In this document: positions 1 to 6,366 of the stretch, in pieces | How the letters are laid out: each line of letters begins with the position of its first letter | How positions within the stretch are numbered: the stretch's first letter is position 1 | Assembly (NCBI GenBank): GCA_004357015.1 | Contig: SMXE01000088.1 | Coordinates: 1-8,338, forward strand | Source: Caldithrix sp. | Lineage (GTDB): Bacteria > Zhuqueibacterota > Zhuqueibacteria > Oceanimicrobiales > Oceanimicrobiaceae | Length of the DNA stretch: 8,338 bases | Direction of reading: 5' to 3' | The notes under the pieces: generated by a model | What the model saw: only the letters and a program-made list of their open reading frames with translations | Told to the model about the DNA's origin: nothing | Database searches by the model: none | Made by a program: the position numbers and the translations under genes

Positions 1-258
1 AAGGTCCGCAAAGGCGGACGAGTGGTCAATGTGACCACGGAACAGGTGTATGGGACACCCGAGGGGCTTTCCGCCGCGCTTGATGCCTCAACGGCTTCGA
101 CCTGTGTCAACACGGCGTTCGTCGAGCGACAGCATGGCACCGACAGACATCTCAACCGTCGAAAAGTCCGCAAAACCCTGGCGTTCTCCAAAGAGAAGAC
201 GTTTCACATGTGTCAGAGTTGGGTTTCAGTCACCTATTACAATTTCTTCAAAGCATAA
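1..258 (+). pseudogene. IS1-like DDE transposase, C-terminal part (5' end outside window)
   Basis: The frame is open from base 1 to a TAA at 256-258 and has no credible start inside the window, so this is the 3' end of a longer gene. The residues NTAFVERQHGTDRH (codons 37-50) and VRKTLAFSK, then a YYNF near the end, line up in spacing with the C-terminus of IS1-family transposases, where an ER-H-N-R-H block is followed by RK-L-FSK and a terminal H/N-Y motif. By family analogy the Glu at codon 42 (124-126) would be the last catalytic acidic residue of the DDE triad. The gene would join target and element DNA during transposition. The protein stops right after YYNFFKA, slightly earlier than related transposases I remember, so a clipped tail is possible. 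I see no clear terminal inverted repeat after it. Family assignment is from motif memory. Whether the full element is intact cannot be judged here. Confidence 0.6.
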
Positions 259-591
259 ATTCAGACGAGCGTGGGTGGGAGGTGATTATCACGTTCCTGT
301 ACATGAAATTCCATCAGGAGTTGGGTTTAGTTAATGAGGGAATGTTAAAAAACCTGCTGGCAAAGGCTCGGTAAAATTTTGCGAATGAAACGCGAGTTCC
401 AGCTTTCGGATTAAACATGGAACTTGGTGAGTGAAAATTATAATCTAACTAAATAATTCCGCATAGATAGTTTTCACCTTCGAAGCCAATGAAAAAAAAC
501 TTGGGAACATCGAATGGGTCGATGAGAAGGCGAGCGGCAAGATTTCGTTTCACATTTTTTGCGACGGTGCTAATTATTGTCTAACCGAAAA
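259..591. other. Intergenic gap, possibly with decayed coding sequence
   Basis: About 330 bases with no intact gene. In the plus frame starting at 261 there are 37 sense codons (including MKFHQELGLVNEGMLKNLL) to a TAA at 372-374, then 19 more to a TGA at 432-434. In another plus frame 44 codons run from 467 to 598, reading for example GNIEWVDEKASGKISFHIF. None has a proper start with a ribosome site, but the residue composition looks protein-like, so gene relics are possible. Short symmetrical sites are GTGATTATCAC (282-292) and CATCGA-ATGGG-TCGATG (508-524). A TATAAT at 439-444 lacks a matching -35 box at the usual distance, so I cannot place the promoter of the downstream pair. Confidence 0.35.
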
Positions 592-598
592 AGGAGAG
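592..598 (+). promoter_or_regulatory. Ribosome binding site for the secreted LamG-like gene
   Basis: AGGAGAG lies 7 bases before the ATG at 606. It fixes that start. Confidence 0.75.
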
Positions 599-605
599 AA
601 AAACA

Positions 606-1364
606 ATGAAAGTCAAAGGCGTTGTGTGCATCTTGAGTCTGATATTCGGGATAGGCTTCCTTGTTATGCAAGCGGCTTTTGGAGAAACGTTGTTCAAGGA
701 CGATTTTGAGAACGAAGATATCGGTCAGATGCCCTCACAGTGGGAGTTCTTCGGTGGTGCTGAAGGGCAAGGCGCAGAGGTTGTCAAAGATCCGCGAGAT
801 CCGACGAATAAGGTTTTCTTCGTCAACAGTCCCGTTTGGGTTGGCCCTCTACCCGAAGGTGCCTGGGCGCCAAAGGATCAATCCTTCCTCAAATGGACGA
901 ATTATGTCTTTGAAGGCGACTTTATGGTGGATGATCCCACCAAGCTGTTTGCCTTCAATTACCGAGCGACGGACTACGATAACCTACTCCATTACAACAC
1001 CCGGCGATGGGCTACAGGAATCGTTGGGCTTTATAAGCGAGAAAAAGCGCAATGGACCGGAGCGGTCACCGAAATCCAACACCCGACGGAGGCGAATGTC
1101 TGGTATAGCGCACAAGTTATAGCTGAAGGTGACCATCACGTTCTAAAGATGAAAGAAGCAAAAGACAAAACGGACTTTGAGAAGATAGATCCGTTAATCG
1201 AAGTCGATGTCGTTGGCACAAACCTTGACAGCGGTACGATAAATGTCATGGTCTACGGATATGCCGACAACCTCATTGTTTATGTTGGCAGTAAGGATGT
1301 CCAACTCGGTGGCAAATTTGCCACAACTTGGGCGCAAATCAAGGCTGACTATGGTCATCAATAA
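606..1364 (+). CDS. Secreted concanavalin/LamG-like (DUF1080-type) protein
   Basis: 252 residues. The N-terminus is a standard Sec signal: Lys at 2 and 4, a hydrophobic core at about 6-21 and a probable cleavage after AAFG (residue 26), so the product is exported. The mature part opens with LFKDDFENEDIGQMPSQWEF (29-48), the typical first strand of bacterial jelly-roll (LamG/concanavalin, DUF1080-like) domains. Aromatic-rich alternating strands then continue to a last strand with DNLIVYVG near the C-terminus. Such domains bind or sometimes cleave glycans. I see no catalytic signature, so a binding role is as likely as hydrolysis. The ATG at 606 is chosen for its ribosome site and signal peptide. 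The next gene starts 12 bp after the stop, so the two are probably co-transcribed. A carbohydrate role is inferred from the fold only. Confidence 0.72.
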   Translation: MKVKGVVCILSLIFGIGFLVMQAAFGETLFKDDFENEDIGQMPSQWEFFGGAEGQGAEVVKDPRDPTNKVFFVNSPVWVGPLPEGAWAPKDQSFLKWTNYVFEGDFMVDDPTKLFAFNYRATDYDNLLHYNTRRWATGIVGLYKREKAQWTGAVTEIQHPTEANVWYSAQVIAEGDHHVLKMKEAKDKTDFEKIDPLIEVDVVGTNLDSGTINVMVYGYADNLIVYVGSKDVQLGGKFATTWAQIKADYGHQ

Positions 1365-1376
1365 GAAGAAAGAATC

Positions 1377-3269
1377 ATGAAGGAGAAATCAGGGACAACC
1401 CTCCGGGCGATAATCATTGGGGGCTTACTTGCGATAGTCAACTGCTACTGGATCATGATGTCGCTGATGTTCGGTGGCGGGGAAAGCGCAACAATCACGC
1501 TGATCTACAATGTCGTCTTCACTGTTGTCCTGCTAATCGCTGGCAACCGACTTCTGGTTCGATTTGCTCCTCAGTTTGTGCTGAGCCAAGGCGAGTTGTT
1601 GACTATCTATGTCATGCTGAATATCGCATCGGTGCTTGCCAGCCATTTTACCCTTCAGGTTCTGGTGCCGATTATCCCGCACGCTTTCCGGTTTGCGACG
1701 CCGGAAAACGAATGGAAAGACCTGTTCTGGAGGTATATTCCCGGTTGGCTAGCCGTTGCGGACGAAGACGTCTTCACTGACTTCTACAAAGGTGAATCGA
1801 CGCTATACACAAGGGCGCATGTTCAGGGCTGGCTAAATCCGGTGCTCTGGTGGTCTGCGTTTCTATCGGCACTTCTCATCGTTACGCTTGGCATCAATGT
1901 GATGGTTCGCAAACAGTGGACAGAGCAGGAGAAGTTGAGCTATCCTCTGATTCAACTGCCGCTTGAAATGACCCACCCGAGTCACAGGCTGTTAAAAAAT
2001 CGACTGATGTGGCTGGCGTTCGCAGTGGCAGTCGGCATCAATCTGTTAAACGGTCTGCACTTCCTCTGGCCACGGGTGCCGAGTGTGATTAGCGGCGAAC
2101 AATATGACATCAGTCGTTTTTTTTCCGAAAAACCCTTTTCTGCCATCGGTTGGACGCCTGTGTCGATTTATCCATTTGCCATCGGTATTGCTTTCCTAAT
2201 GCCGTTGGAGCTCTCCTTCTCATGCTGGTGTTTTTACTTTCTTTGGAAGGGAGAGAAGATATTCGGCAGCCTGATGGGATTCAGTAGCCTTCCGGCTTTT
2301 CCCTACGCCGACGAACAATCCTTCGGGGCGTATCTCGGACTCGGCGGGGTGGCAATCTGGCTCACCAGAAAACACCTCTGGCGGGTGACATTGAAAGTGG
2401 TCTCAAACAGGGCGGAGATCGATGACTCATCCGACCCCATCGGGTATCGAGCGGCAGCCCTTCTCACGGCAGCCGCAACGCTGTTCTTGGTTGCGTTCTG
2501 TTTTTTCGCCGGAATGTCTCTGTGGGTAATTCTCGTTTTCTTCGGGCTTTATTTTTTACTTTCTATCAGCTTTACGCGCATCCGAGCCGAATCCGGAATC
2601 CTGTTCCACGACCTGCACTTCATGGGACCCGATTCGGCACTGGTGAAGATGTTTGGCACGCGACGTTTCTGGGCAAGTGACTTGACGATGTTCTCGTTTC
2701 TATATTTTTTCAACCGCGCCCATACCTCCAATCCAATGCCACATCAGTTGGAAGGCTTTAAGATCGCGGAACGTGCGGCAATTGGCGATAGAAAATTCTT
2801 AGTCGCTATGTTGCTTATTATTCCCATCGGCTCACTCGCGTCGTTTTGGGCATATCTACACGGCGTCTATCAAGTCGGTTCAGGCGGGAGTTTCGGCTGG
2901 GGACCTTTCAGGCGTCTTCAAAGATGGTTGACCATACCGACCCATTTCGATTCGATTTCCACAACCTTTGTCACTCTTGGACTCGCTTTTACCATCCTAT
3001 TGACGTTCATGAGGTGGAAATTCATCTGGTGGCCGCTATCCCCAATCGGCTATGCAATTTCAGGCAGCTATACGATGAACATCTTTTGGCTCTCTTTTCT
3101 GATTGGTTGGGGAGTCAAAGGATTGCTACTTAAACAGGGTGGTTTAAAAGCGCATCGGCAGATGACGCCTTTTTTCCTCGGCTTGATTTTAGGAGAGTTT
3201 ATGATGGGAAGTGTTTGGAGTATCGCCTCAATTATTTTTCATCGACCAATGTACGACTTTATCGACTAA
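1377..3269 (+). CDS. Polytopic membrane protein, DUF6785/DUF6784 type
   Basis: 630 residues with about 12-14 hydrophobic spans; clear ones lie at roughly 10-32, 40-60, 72-100, 153-178, 209-230, 262-290, 356-400, 474-495, 526-547 and 597-622. Conserved-looking loop motifs are RKQWTEQEKLSYPLIQLPLE (178-197), ADEQSFGAYLGL (311-322), RIRAESG (401-407) and MPHQLEGFKIAE (454-465). The C-terminal block has WWPLSPIGYAI, IGWGVKG and PFFLGLILGEF. I recognise this arrangement as the DUF6785 plus DUF6784 family of Planctomycetes, Armatimonadetes and Poribacteria. Their general architecture resembles oligopeptide-transporter-like carriers, but transport is not proven for this family as far as I know. The ribosome site is weak (GAAGAAAG before the ATG). 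With only 12 bp between the genes, translation may be coupled to the secreted gene upstream, which would be a natural partner outside the membrane. No terminator is evident downstream. Confidence 0.78.
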   Translation: MKEKSGTTLRAIIIGGLLAIVNCYWIMMSLMFGGGESATITLIYNVVFTVVLLIAGNRLLVRFAPQFVLSQGELLTIYVMLNIASVLASHFTLQVLVPIIPHAFRFATPENEWKDLFWRYIPGWLAVADEDVFTDFYKGESTLYTRAHVQGWLNPVLWWSAFLSALLIVTLGINVMVRKQWTEQEKLSYPLIQLPLEMTHPSHRLLKNRLMWLAFAVAVGINLLNGLHFLWPRVPSVISGEQYDISRFFSEKPFSAIGWTPVSIYPFAIGIAFLMPLELSFSCWCFYFLWKGEKIFGSLMGFSSLPAFPYADEQSFGAYLGLGGVAIWLTRKHLWRVTLKVVSNRAEIDDSSDPIGYRAAALLTAAATLFLVAFCFFAGMSLWVILVFFGLYFLLSISFTRIRAESGILFHDLHFMGPDSALVKMFGTRRFWASDLTMFSFLYFFNRAHTSNPMPHQLEGFKIAERAAIGDRKFLVAMLLIIPIGSLASFWAYLHGVYQVGSGGSFGWGPFRRLQRWLTIPTHFDSISTTFVTLGLAFTILLTFMRWKFIWWPLSPIGYAISGSYTMNIFWLSFLIGWGVKGLLLKQGGLKAHRQMTPFFLGLILGEFMMGSVWSIASIIFHRPMYDFID

Positions 3270-3398
3270 TGTCTGCGAAAGTTCAGCATTGGTCTAAAGG
3301 TCGAGTAATCGTTGTTTGTCTGACTCATGAGGGTGCGTCTTTCCTTTCATTGGTTTTGGATGCTGCGTTGTATGTCATTGTATGCCATTGCGAAGCCA
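3270..3398. other. Convergent intergenic spacer
   Basis: 129 bp between two genes that end toward each other. It holds an imperfect 10-bp tandem repeat, TATGTCATTG then TATGCCATTG (3371-3390). GGATGCTG (3358-3365) has a perfect complement, CAGCATCC, at 3409-3416 inside the end of the minus-strand gene. The 43-base loop and the absence of a T-tract make this a poor intrinsic terminator. Confidence 0.4.
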
Positions 3399-4229
3399 TC
3401 ATTGTGACCAGCATCCTTCCGTGTATGCCTCACGCATAAATAGCTTCTTACGCTCTGGGCAGGCACGCTCCATCCATTCGGCTGGGATTTCCTGGGTGTA
3501 GCGGTGCGGCGGGCCCGATTCCTTGAAAATGTCGATATTGAAGATACGATAGAGCTGCCGGGAGTCTAAGGGCTTTGCCTCGACCGCGTGGAAGATGCGG
3601 GCGTTAATGTAAACCATGCTGCCCGGCGGCAGAGTAAGACGTTTTTCTTCGAGCTGGCATCCGGCCTCCGCGTTGAACGCTCCGGCCAGCATCTTTTCAG
3701 GTGTGGCTTCTTTGGTCGGTGCGACTCGGTGGCTGCCCGAGATTACTTTGAGGCTGCGGTCGCCGAGCATGAAACCGTTGGGATAGTAGAGGATCTGGAT
3801 ATAGTACCCATCGCGTTCGGCAAGGTTGAGAGGATTCTCATGCTTCCAATGGTGATGGTCCTGGTGATAGCCAAGTGCGCCTATGCCGCGTGGCGCGATA
3901 TTGAGCGCGGAATGGCAGAAATGGTAATTGTCGCCGATAGTGGCCTGTAGCAGGGCAGTTATGAAGGGATCGTCGATAAGCCGGTCGCCATATGGCCCGC
4001 GATCGTTCCACGGCCTCACGAAGTAGGATTTCGGTTCGCCATCATTGCATTCCAATGCTTCGATGTACTGGCGCACGGGTTCGAGTTGCGTGATTTCCTC
4101 AATCAGTTTTTCCCTAGCCTCATCGGTGAAGACATCGGGATAAACGATGTAACCATCGTTATGAAAGCAATCGATGTCTGCCTGCGAAGGGCAGGAGAGA
4201 CGGAATAGTGAATGAAATTCGGTTGCCAT
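3399..4229 (-). CDS. Phytanoyl-CoA dioxygenase family (PhyH) oxygenase
   Basis: 276 residues, a normal length for the family. PhyH enzymes use Fe(II) and 2-oxoglutarate to hydroxylate a substrate, releasing CO2 and succinate. The N-terminal helix and strand IDCFHNDGYIVYPDVF (19-34) is the family's usual opening. The iron ligands are H122 and D124 in YHQDHHHW and the distal H214 in NARIFHAVE. R224, ten residues later, would bind the 2-oxoglutarate carboxylate. LKVISGSHRV (160-169) is the typical core strand before the last ligand. All key residues are present, so the enzyme should be active. Substrate is unknown: bacterial PhyH proteins act on acyl-CoAs, amino acids, sugars and natural products. 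The ATG at 4229 has a good ribosome site. The gene is cytosolic, with no signal peptide. A second PhyH gene lies 381 bp upstream on the same strand, but the gap makes a shared transcript uncertain. Confidence 0.85.
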   Translation of the reverse strand: MATEFHSLFRLSCPSQADIDCFHNDGYIVYPDVFTDEAREKLIEEITQLEPVRQYIEALECNDGEPKSYFVRPWNDRGPYGDRLIDDPFITALLQATIGDNYHFCHSALNIAPRGIGALGYHQDHHHWKHENPLNLAERDGYYIQILYYPNGFMLGDRSLKVISGSHRVAPTKEATPEKMLAGAFNAEAGCQLEEKRLTLPPGSMVYINARIFHAVEAKPLDSRQLYRIFNIDIFKESGPPHRYTQEIPAEWMERACPERKKLFMREAYTEGCWSQ

Positions 4230-4236
4230 GGACGTT

Positions 4237-4243
4237 ACTCCTT
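4237..4243 (-). promoter_or_regulatory. Ribosome binding site for the 276-residue PhyH gene
   Basis: Minus-strand AAGGAGT ends 7 bases before the ATG at 4229 and supports that start. Confidence 0.75.
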
Positions 4244-4270
4244 GATGCGTTTTGAAAGCCTTGTGGAAGC

Positions 4271-4286
4271 GATAAGCCCACTTATC
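4271..4286. promoter_or_regulatory. Candidate operator palindrome upstream of PhyH gene
   Basis: Perfect 6-bp arms GATAAG and CTTATC around CCCA, about 41 bp before the minus-strand start at 4229. A further GATAA follows at 4290-4294. The position fits a repressor or activator site, but no T-tract supports a terminator. Function is inferred only from symmetry and position. Confidence 0.3.
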
Positions 4287-4610
4287 ACGATAAAAACGGT
4301 GGATACCGAAGGATTGTTAGGTTCAGAGATTCATCTCAACTACCTAAACCTCTCTGTCATTTTTAGGGCGTTGCGCGTCGATCGCCACCAGCCATGTAGA
4401 CCGAACTGCCAAACATATAAGAATAGGCTTCAGATGCATATGAGTTGAGAAAATCCGAATCCCAAAACGACCGTAATGGAGGAGGTAGCCATGAATCTAC
4501 GGCCAACGTATCGAAGTCTCCAACGAATGTGCCTGGGTATCCGTTGAATCCTGAATCTTGTATCCTCAATCTGTTACCGGATGCAAGATTTCGGCGGGCA
4601 CCCTTGAACG

Positions 4611-5867
4611 TCAATTTGAAGGTCCGATTGGTACGCGAATGTGGGCGTTTGCGTCTGACAAGCCATCGGGGTTTTCCTCAAGCTGCTGGAATCCCCAACG
4701 GGCACGCAAACTCGCCGCCTTCGCCCGATCCAGTACGGGTTGCTGTAACGTGTCTCGCTCACCGGGGCACAGATGTCTCATCAGGGGTTGCAGTTCAGCT
4801 GGCAATGCAAGATACTCCGCGTGATCCAGCGGTTGACATACCATGTTGTCGATACCATCGGGTGCGTAGTCGTCAACAGACAACCACCAAGGGCACCAGC
4901 GATTGACTACGGCAATCCGCTCACGTCCACTGGGGTTGTGCATCGCCGAGGCGTGCCAACTGCGTGAATCCTGAATATAGACAGACCCCGCCGGTGCGGT
5001 GATTTGCATGTCTCCGGGAATGGGTGCTGTGACCGTAATACCATCGGAAGGTCCCCGTGGGTTTCGTTTGTCCTTGTGCGAGCCGGGAACGACCCACGTG
5101 CCACCGGAGTTTTCATCCACATCGGTGAGATACCAGATCATCACCAGACACATCGTTACGTCAGGAAAGGGCTGGCGAACGCAACCGACGTTTCTGCCCG
5201 GATCGTCTCTGCCATAGGCAGATAGGTCGTGGGGCCAATCGGTGTGCCATTCGCGGCTATCTGGCCGTCCGCGGTACTTGACCGAGCCGAAACCGCCTGG
5301 GGTTCCGTCCGTCCGGCTGGTTTCGATGATACGTAAATGCAACTGAGCGATCCGGAGATGATCGTCTAGGGCGCGACGTGCCACAGCAGTAACAAAGGGA
5401 TTTGCTAAATGCTTCCCATACTGCGGCATCCACACAATGTCATTCGGCGGTTTGGGAGGATGCCCAGCCCGACGTACTGGTCTTAACTCTACTTTGTCTG
5501 TGACTGTTGGGTTTTCCAGTAATTCATGGGGATTGAGACCCTCTTCATCGAGCAACTTCCTTAGCGCTTGCTTGTTTCGGGCGATAGTGGACTGCGCTGC
5601 TTTGACCTCAGCGCGGATGACCGCCACTTCGCTATCTGGTATGACGTTGTCGATGACGCAGAATCCGTATCGGCTGAGTGAATCGGCACAGCCCTCTACT
5701 ACCTCGTCGATTGGCAGCGTTTTTGCGCTAAAAGCGTAAGCCCGGGTTTGGACAAGCTCGCGAGTGATAGTCTCTGCATCGTGGGTTTCTCGTGCCAGGA
5801 GCACCCGGGTCTCCTGTAGCTCTTGTTCTAAGCGTTCAATTTTGGCGTGTAGTGTGGAGATGTTCAT
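4611..5867 (-). CDS. PhyH family oxygenase with N-terminal coiled coil
   Basis: 418 residues from the ATG at 5867. That start has a good ribosome site, and a promoter lies over the longer 441-residue frame (TTG at 5936), so I prefer the shorter form. Residues 3-46 are a heptad-like, charged helix (KIERLEQELQETRVLLARE), unusual for a PhyH enzyme and suggesting self-association or a partner. The dioxygenase domain starts at about 53 (DSLSRYGFCVIDNVIP). H208 and D210 in WHTDW are iron ligands, GGTWVVPGSHK (255-265) is the core strand, and WHASAMHN supplies the distal ligand H305. R315 in PSGRERIAVVNRW would hold 2-oxoglutarate. All catalytic positions are intact. It is longer than the ~280-residue average because of the coiled coil, an insertion before the HxD motif and a C-terminal tail. 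The reaction should be Fe(II)/2-oxoglutarate-dependent hydroxylation in the cytosol; substrate unknown. It is only distantly similar to the neighbouring PhyH, so a recent tandem duplication is unlikely. Confidence 0.85.
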   Translation of the reverse strand: MNISTLHAKIERLEQELQETRVLLARETHDAETITRELVQTRAYAFSAKTLPIDEVVEGCADSLSRYGFCVIDNVIPDSEVAVIRAEVKAAQSTIARNKQALRKLLDEEGLNPHELLENPTVTDKVELRPVRRAGHPPKPPNDIVWMPQYGKHLANPFVTAVARRALDDHLRIAQLHLRIIETSRTDGTPGGFGSVKYRGRPDSREWHTDWPHDLSAYGRDDPGRNVGCVRQPFPDVTMCLVMIWYLTDVDENSGGTWVVPGSHKDKRNPRGPSDGITVTAPIPGDMQITAPAGSVYIQDSRSWHASAMHNPSGRERIAVVNRWCPWWLSVDDYAPDGIDNMVCQPLDHAEYLALPAELQPLMRHLCPGERDTLQQPVLDRAKAASLRARWGFQQLEENPDGLSDANAHIRVPIGPSN

Positions 5868-5874
5868 TTCAGAA

Positions 5875-5882
5875 TCCCTTTT
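5875..5882 (-). promoter_or_regulatory. Ribosome binding site that decides the PhyH start
   Basis: Minus-strand AAAAGGGA ends 7 bases before the ATG at 5867. The earlier TTG (5936) and ATG (5918) have no comparable site, so this favours the 418-residue protein. Confidence 0.55.
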
Positions 5883-5916
5883 ATTAACCAAATGCTTTTC
5901 GGTTCGGACTTCAGCC

Positions 5917-5944
5917 ATTATATCACGATCCAACAAAACATCAA
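5917..5944 (-). promoter_or_regulatory. Sigma70-like promoter for the coiled-coil PhyH gene
   Basis: On the minus strand TTGATG (5939-5944), a 16-base spacer and a consensus TATAAT (5917-5922). Transcription would start near 5910 and give a leader of about 43 bases before the ATG at 5867. A second TATAAT at 5951-5956 lacks a -35 match. Confidence 0.55.
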
Positions 5945-5965
5945 CCCAAAATTATACGCTACAAC

Positions 5966-5975
5966 AAGACGTCTT
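5966..5975. promoter_or_regulatory. Perfect palindrome upstream of promoter
   Basis: AAGACGTCTT is a perfect 10-bp palindrome centred about 29 bp upstream of the PhyH -35 box, where an activator could bind. No family can be named. Confidence 0.25.
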
Positions 5976-5981
5976 TTTTGC

Positions 5982-6011
5982 TTGTCGAGTCTCAATAAGT
6001 CGTGATAAAAT
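5982..6011 (+). promoter_or_regulatory. Possible plus-strand promoter facing the transposon end
   Basis: TTGTCG (5982-5987), 18 bases, TAAAAT (6006-6011). There is no plus-strand gene behind it before 7620; a transcript would run into the inverted repeat at 6058-6101 and antisense to the tnpA remnant. Weak evidence. Confidence 0.22.
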
Positions 6012-6057
6012 GCGGCTGGTAGTGCTATACATGGACTAGCGGGAGCATTTGAACAGA

Positions 6058-6101
6058 AAGTTACGGTTTCAAAGTGGATTGTCGAATCGAAACCGTAACT
6101 T
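6058..6101. repeat. 13-bp inverted repeat beside the Tn3-type end
   Basis: AAGTTACGGTTTC (6058-6070) is the exact reverse complement of GAAACCGTAACTT (6089-6101). The 18-base loop contains a further GATT-GTCG-AATC stem (6077-6088), so the whole can fold as one long hairpin with an aaagtg bulge. No T-tract follows on either strand, so it is not a standard terminator. The right arm belongs to the candidate Tn3-family terminal repeat; the left arm may be the outer part of a second, oppositely facing end. Confidence 0.7.
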
Positions 6102-6122
6102 ATTGCAGAAAAGTCCGCTAAA
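6085..6122. repeat. Candidate degenerate Tn3-family terminal inverted repeat
   Basis: Read inward on the plus strand, this stretch ends in GCAGAAAAGTCCGCTAAA. Tn3-family ends are about 38 bp, and their inner side typically has an A-rich run and then CGCTAAG. As in many Tn3-family elements, the stop codon of tnpA (TAG, 6118-6120) falls inside this inner CTTAGCG-like block. The outer GGGG is missing, so the end is either degenerate or of a divergent subgroup. The call rests on position next to the tnpA remnant. Confidence 0.45.
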
Positions 6123-6366
6123 AATCCTCAATAAAATAAGCCCCATTAGGTATCATATGCTTAAATGGCAGCAGTGAGATATGAGGCAAAATCTCCGAAT
6201 CAATATCTTCCCCCCGTTGCCTGAGATTTTCAATAATGGAAGAAATCTTTGTGGTATTCCAGTAAAGAATGGCATTTGAAACAAGGCTCAAGCAACTGGC
6301 TTTGTTCATGATTTCTTCGTAATCTCCAGTGGTGAATTCTCCTTGGTCGGCGAAGATTTCTTCCAC
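6118..6366 (-). pseudogene. tnpA: Tn3-family transposase (TnpA) remnant, C-terminal end
   Basis: About 82 codons of a protein that is normally close to 1000 residues. The segment GEFTTGDYEEIMNKASCL, then SLVSNAILYWNT, then IIENLRQRGEDI, HISLLPFKH and IPNGAYFIE follows the order seen at the C-terminus of Tn3-family transposases (N-A-L-WNT, LR-G, H-SPL-H, N-G-Y-F). The frame begins with GTG at 6366 and is closed a few codons upstream by TGA at 6385-6387. A shifted frame with MNEKFSTRL continues to about 6402 and may be the same gene after a one-base change. In Tn3 and Tn4430 the catalytic Glu lies about 100-110 residues from the C-terminus, so all DDE residues are gone and this cannot be active. 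The rest of the transposon, including resolvase and the far end, is absent; the GNAT gene follows directly. Confidence 0.75.

Larger units (their letters stand above)
4230..4610. other. Gap between the two PhyH genes
   Basis: 381 bp without a supportable gene. Near the start of the left PhyH gene is the palindrome GATAAG-CCCA-CTTATC. Elsewhere, plus-strand GGAGGAGGT at 4478-4486 precedes an 18-codon ATG frame (4491-4547) that resembles nothing I know. The stretch after the stop of the right PhyH gene has GATTCA-like repetition but no hairpin with a T-run, so I cannot place a terminator. No convincing minus-strand promoter could be identified for the left PhyH gene. Confidence 0.4.

Noticed and set aside
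439..444. TATAAT as the promoter of the two-gene unit
   Set aside because: No -35-like hexamer at 15-19 bases, in an AT-rich stretch where such a match is easily accidental.
508..524. CATCGA-ATGGG-TCGATG hairpin upstream of the LamG-like gene
   Set aside because: Short stem with no T-run and lying over a possible coding relic; recorded in the gap entry only.
3358..3416. Perfect 8-bp inverted repeat GGATGCTG/CAGCATCC as a bidirectional terminator
   Set aside because: A 43-base loop and no T-tract on either side.
4491..4547. 18-codon plus-strand ORF with a strong GGAGGAGGT ribosome site
   Set aside because: Too short to judge, resembles nothing known, and no plus-strand gene follows for which it could be a leader peptide.
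4363..4614. Minus-strand 83-codon ORF overlapping the end of the coiled-coil PhyH gene
   Set aside because: Low-complexity composition, no ribosome site and no recognisable family; most likely non-coding sequence.
4445..4906. Plus-strand 153-codon ORF
   Set aside because: Mostly the antisense of the PhyH gene with an unlikely residue composition.
5764..6039. Plus-strand 91-codon ORF ending at the TAG of the left TAGCGG
   Set aside because: Antisense to the PhyH coiled coil for most of its length, and its tail does not resemble the TnpA C-terminus expected if a second transposon copy lay there.
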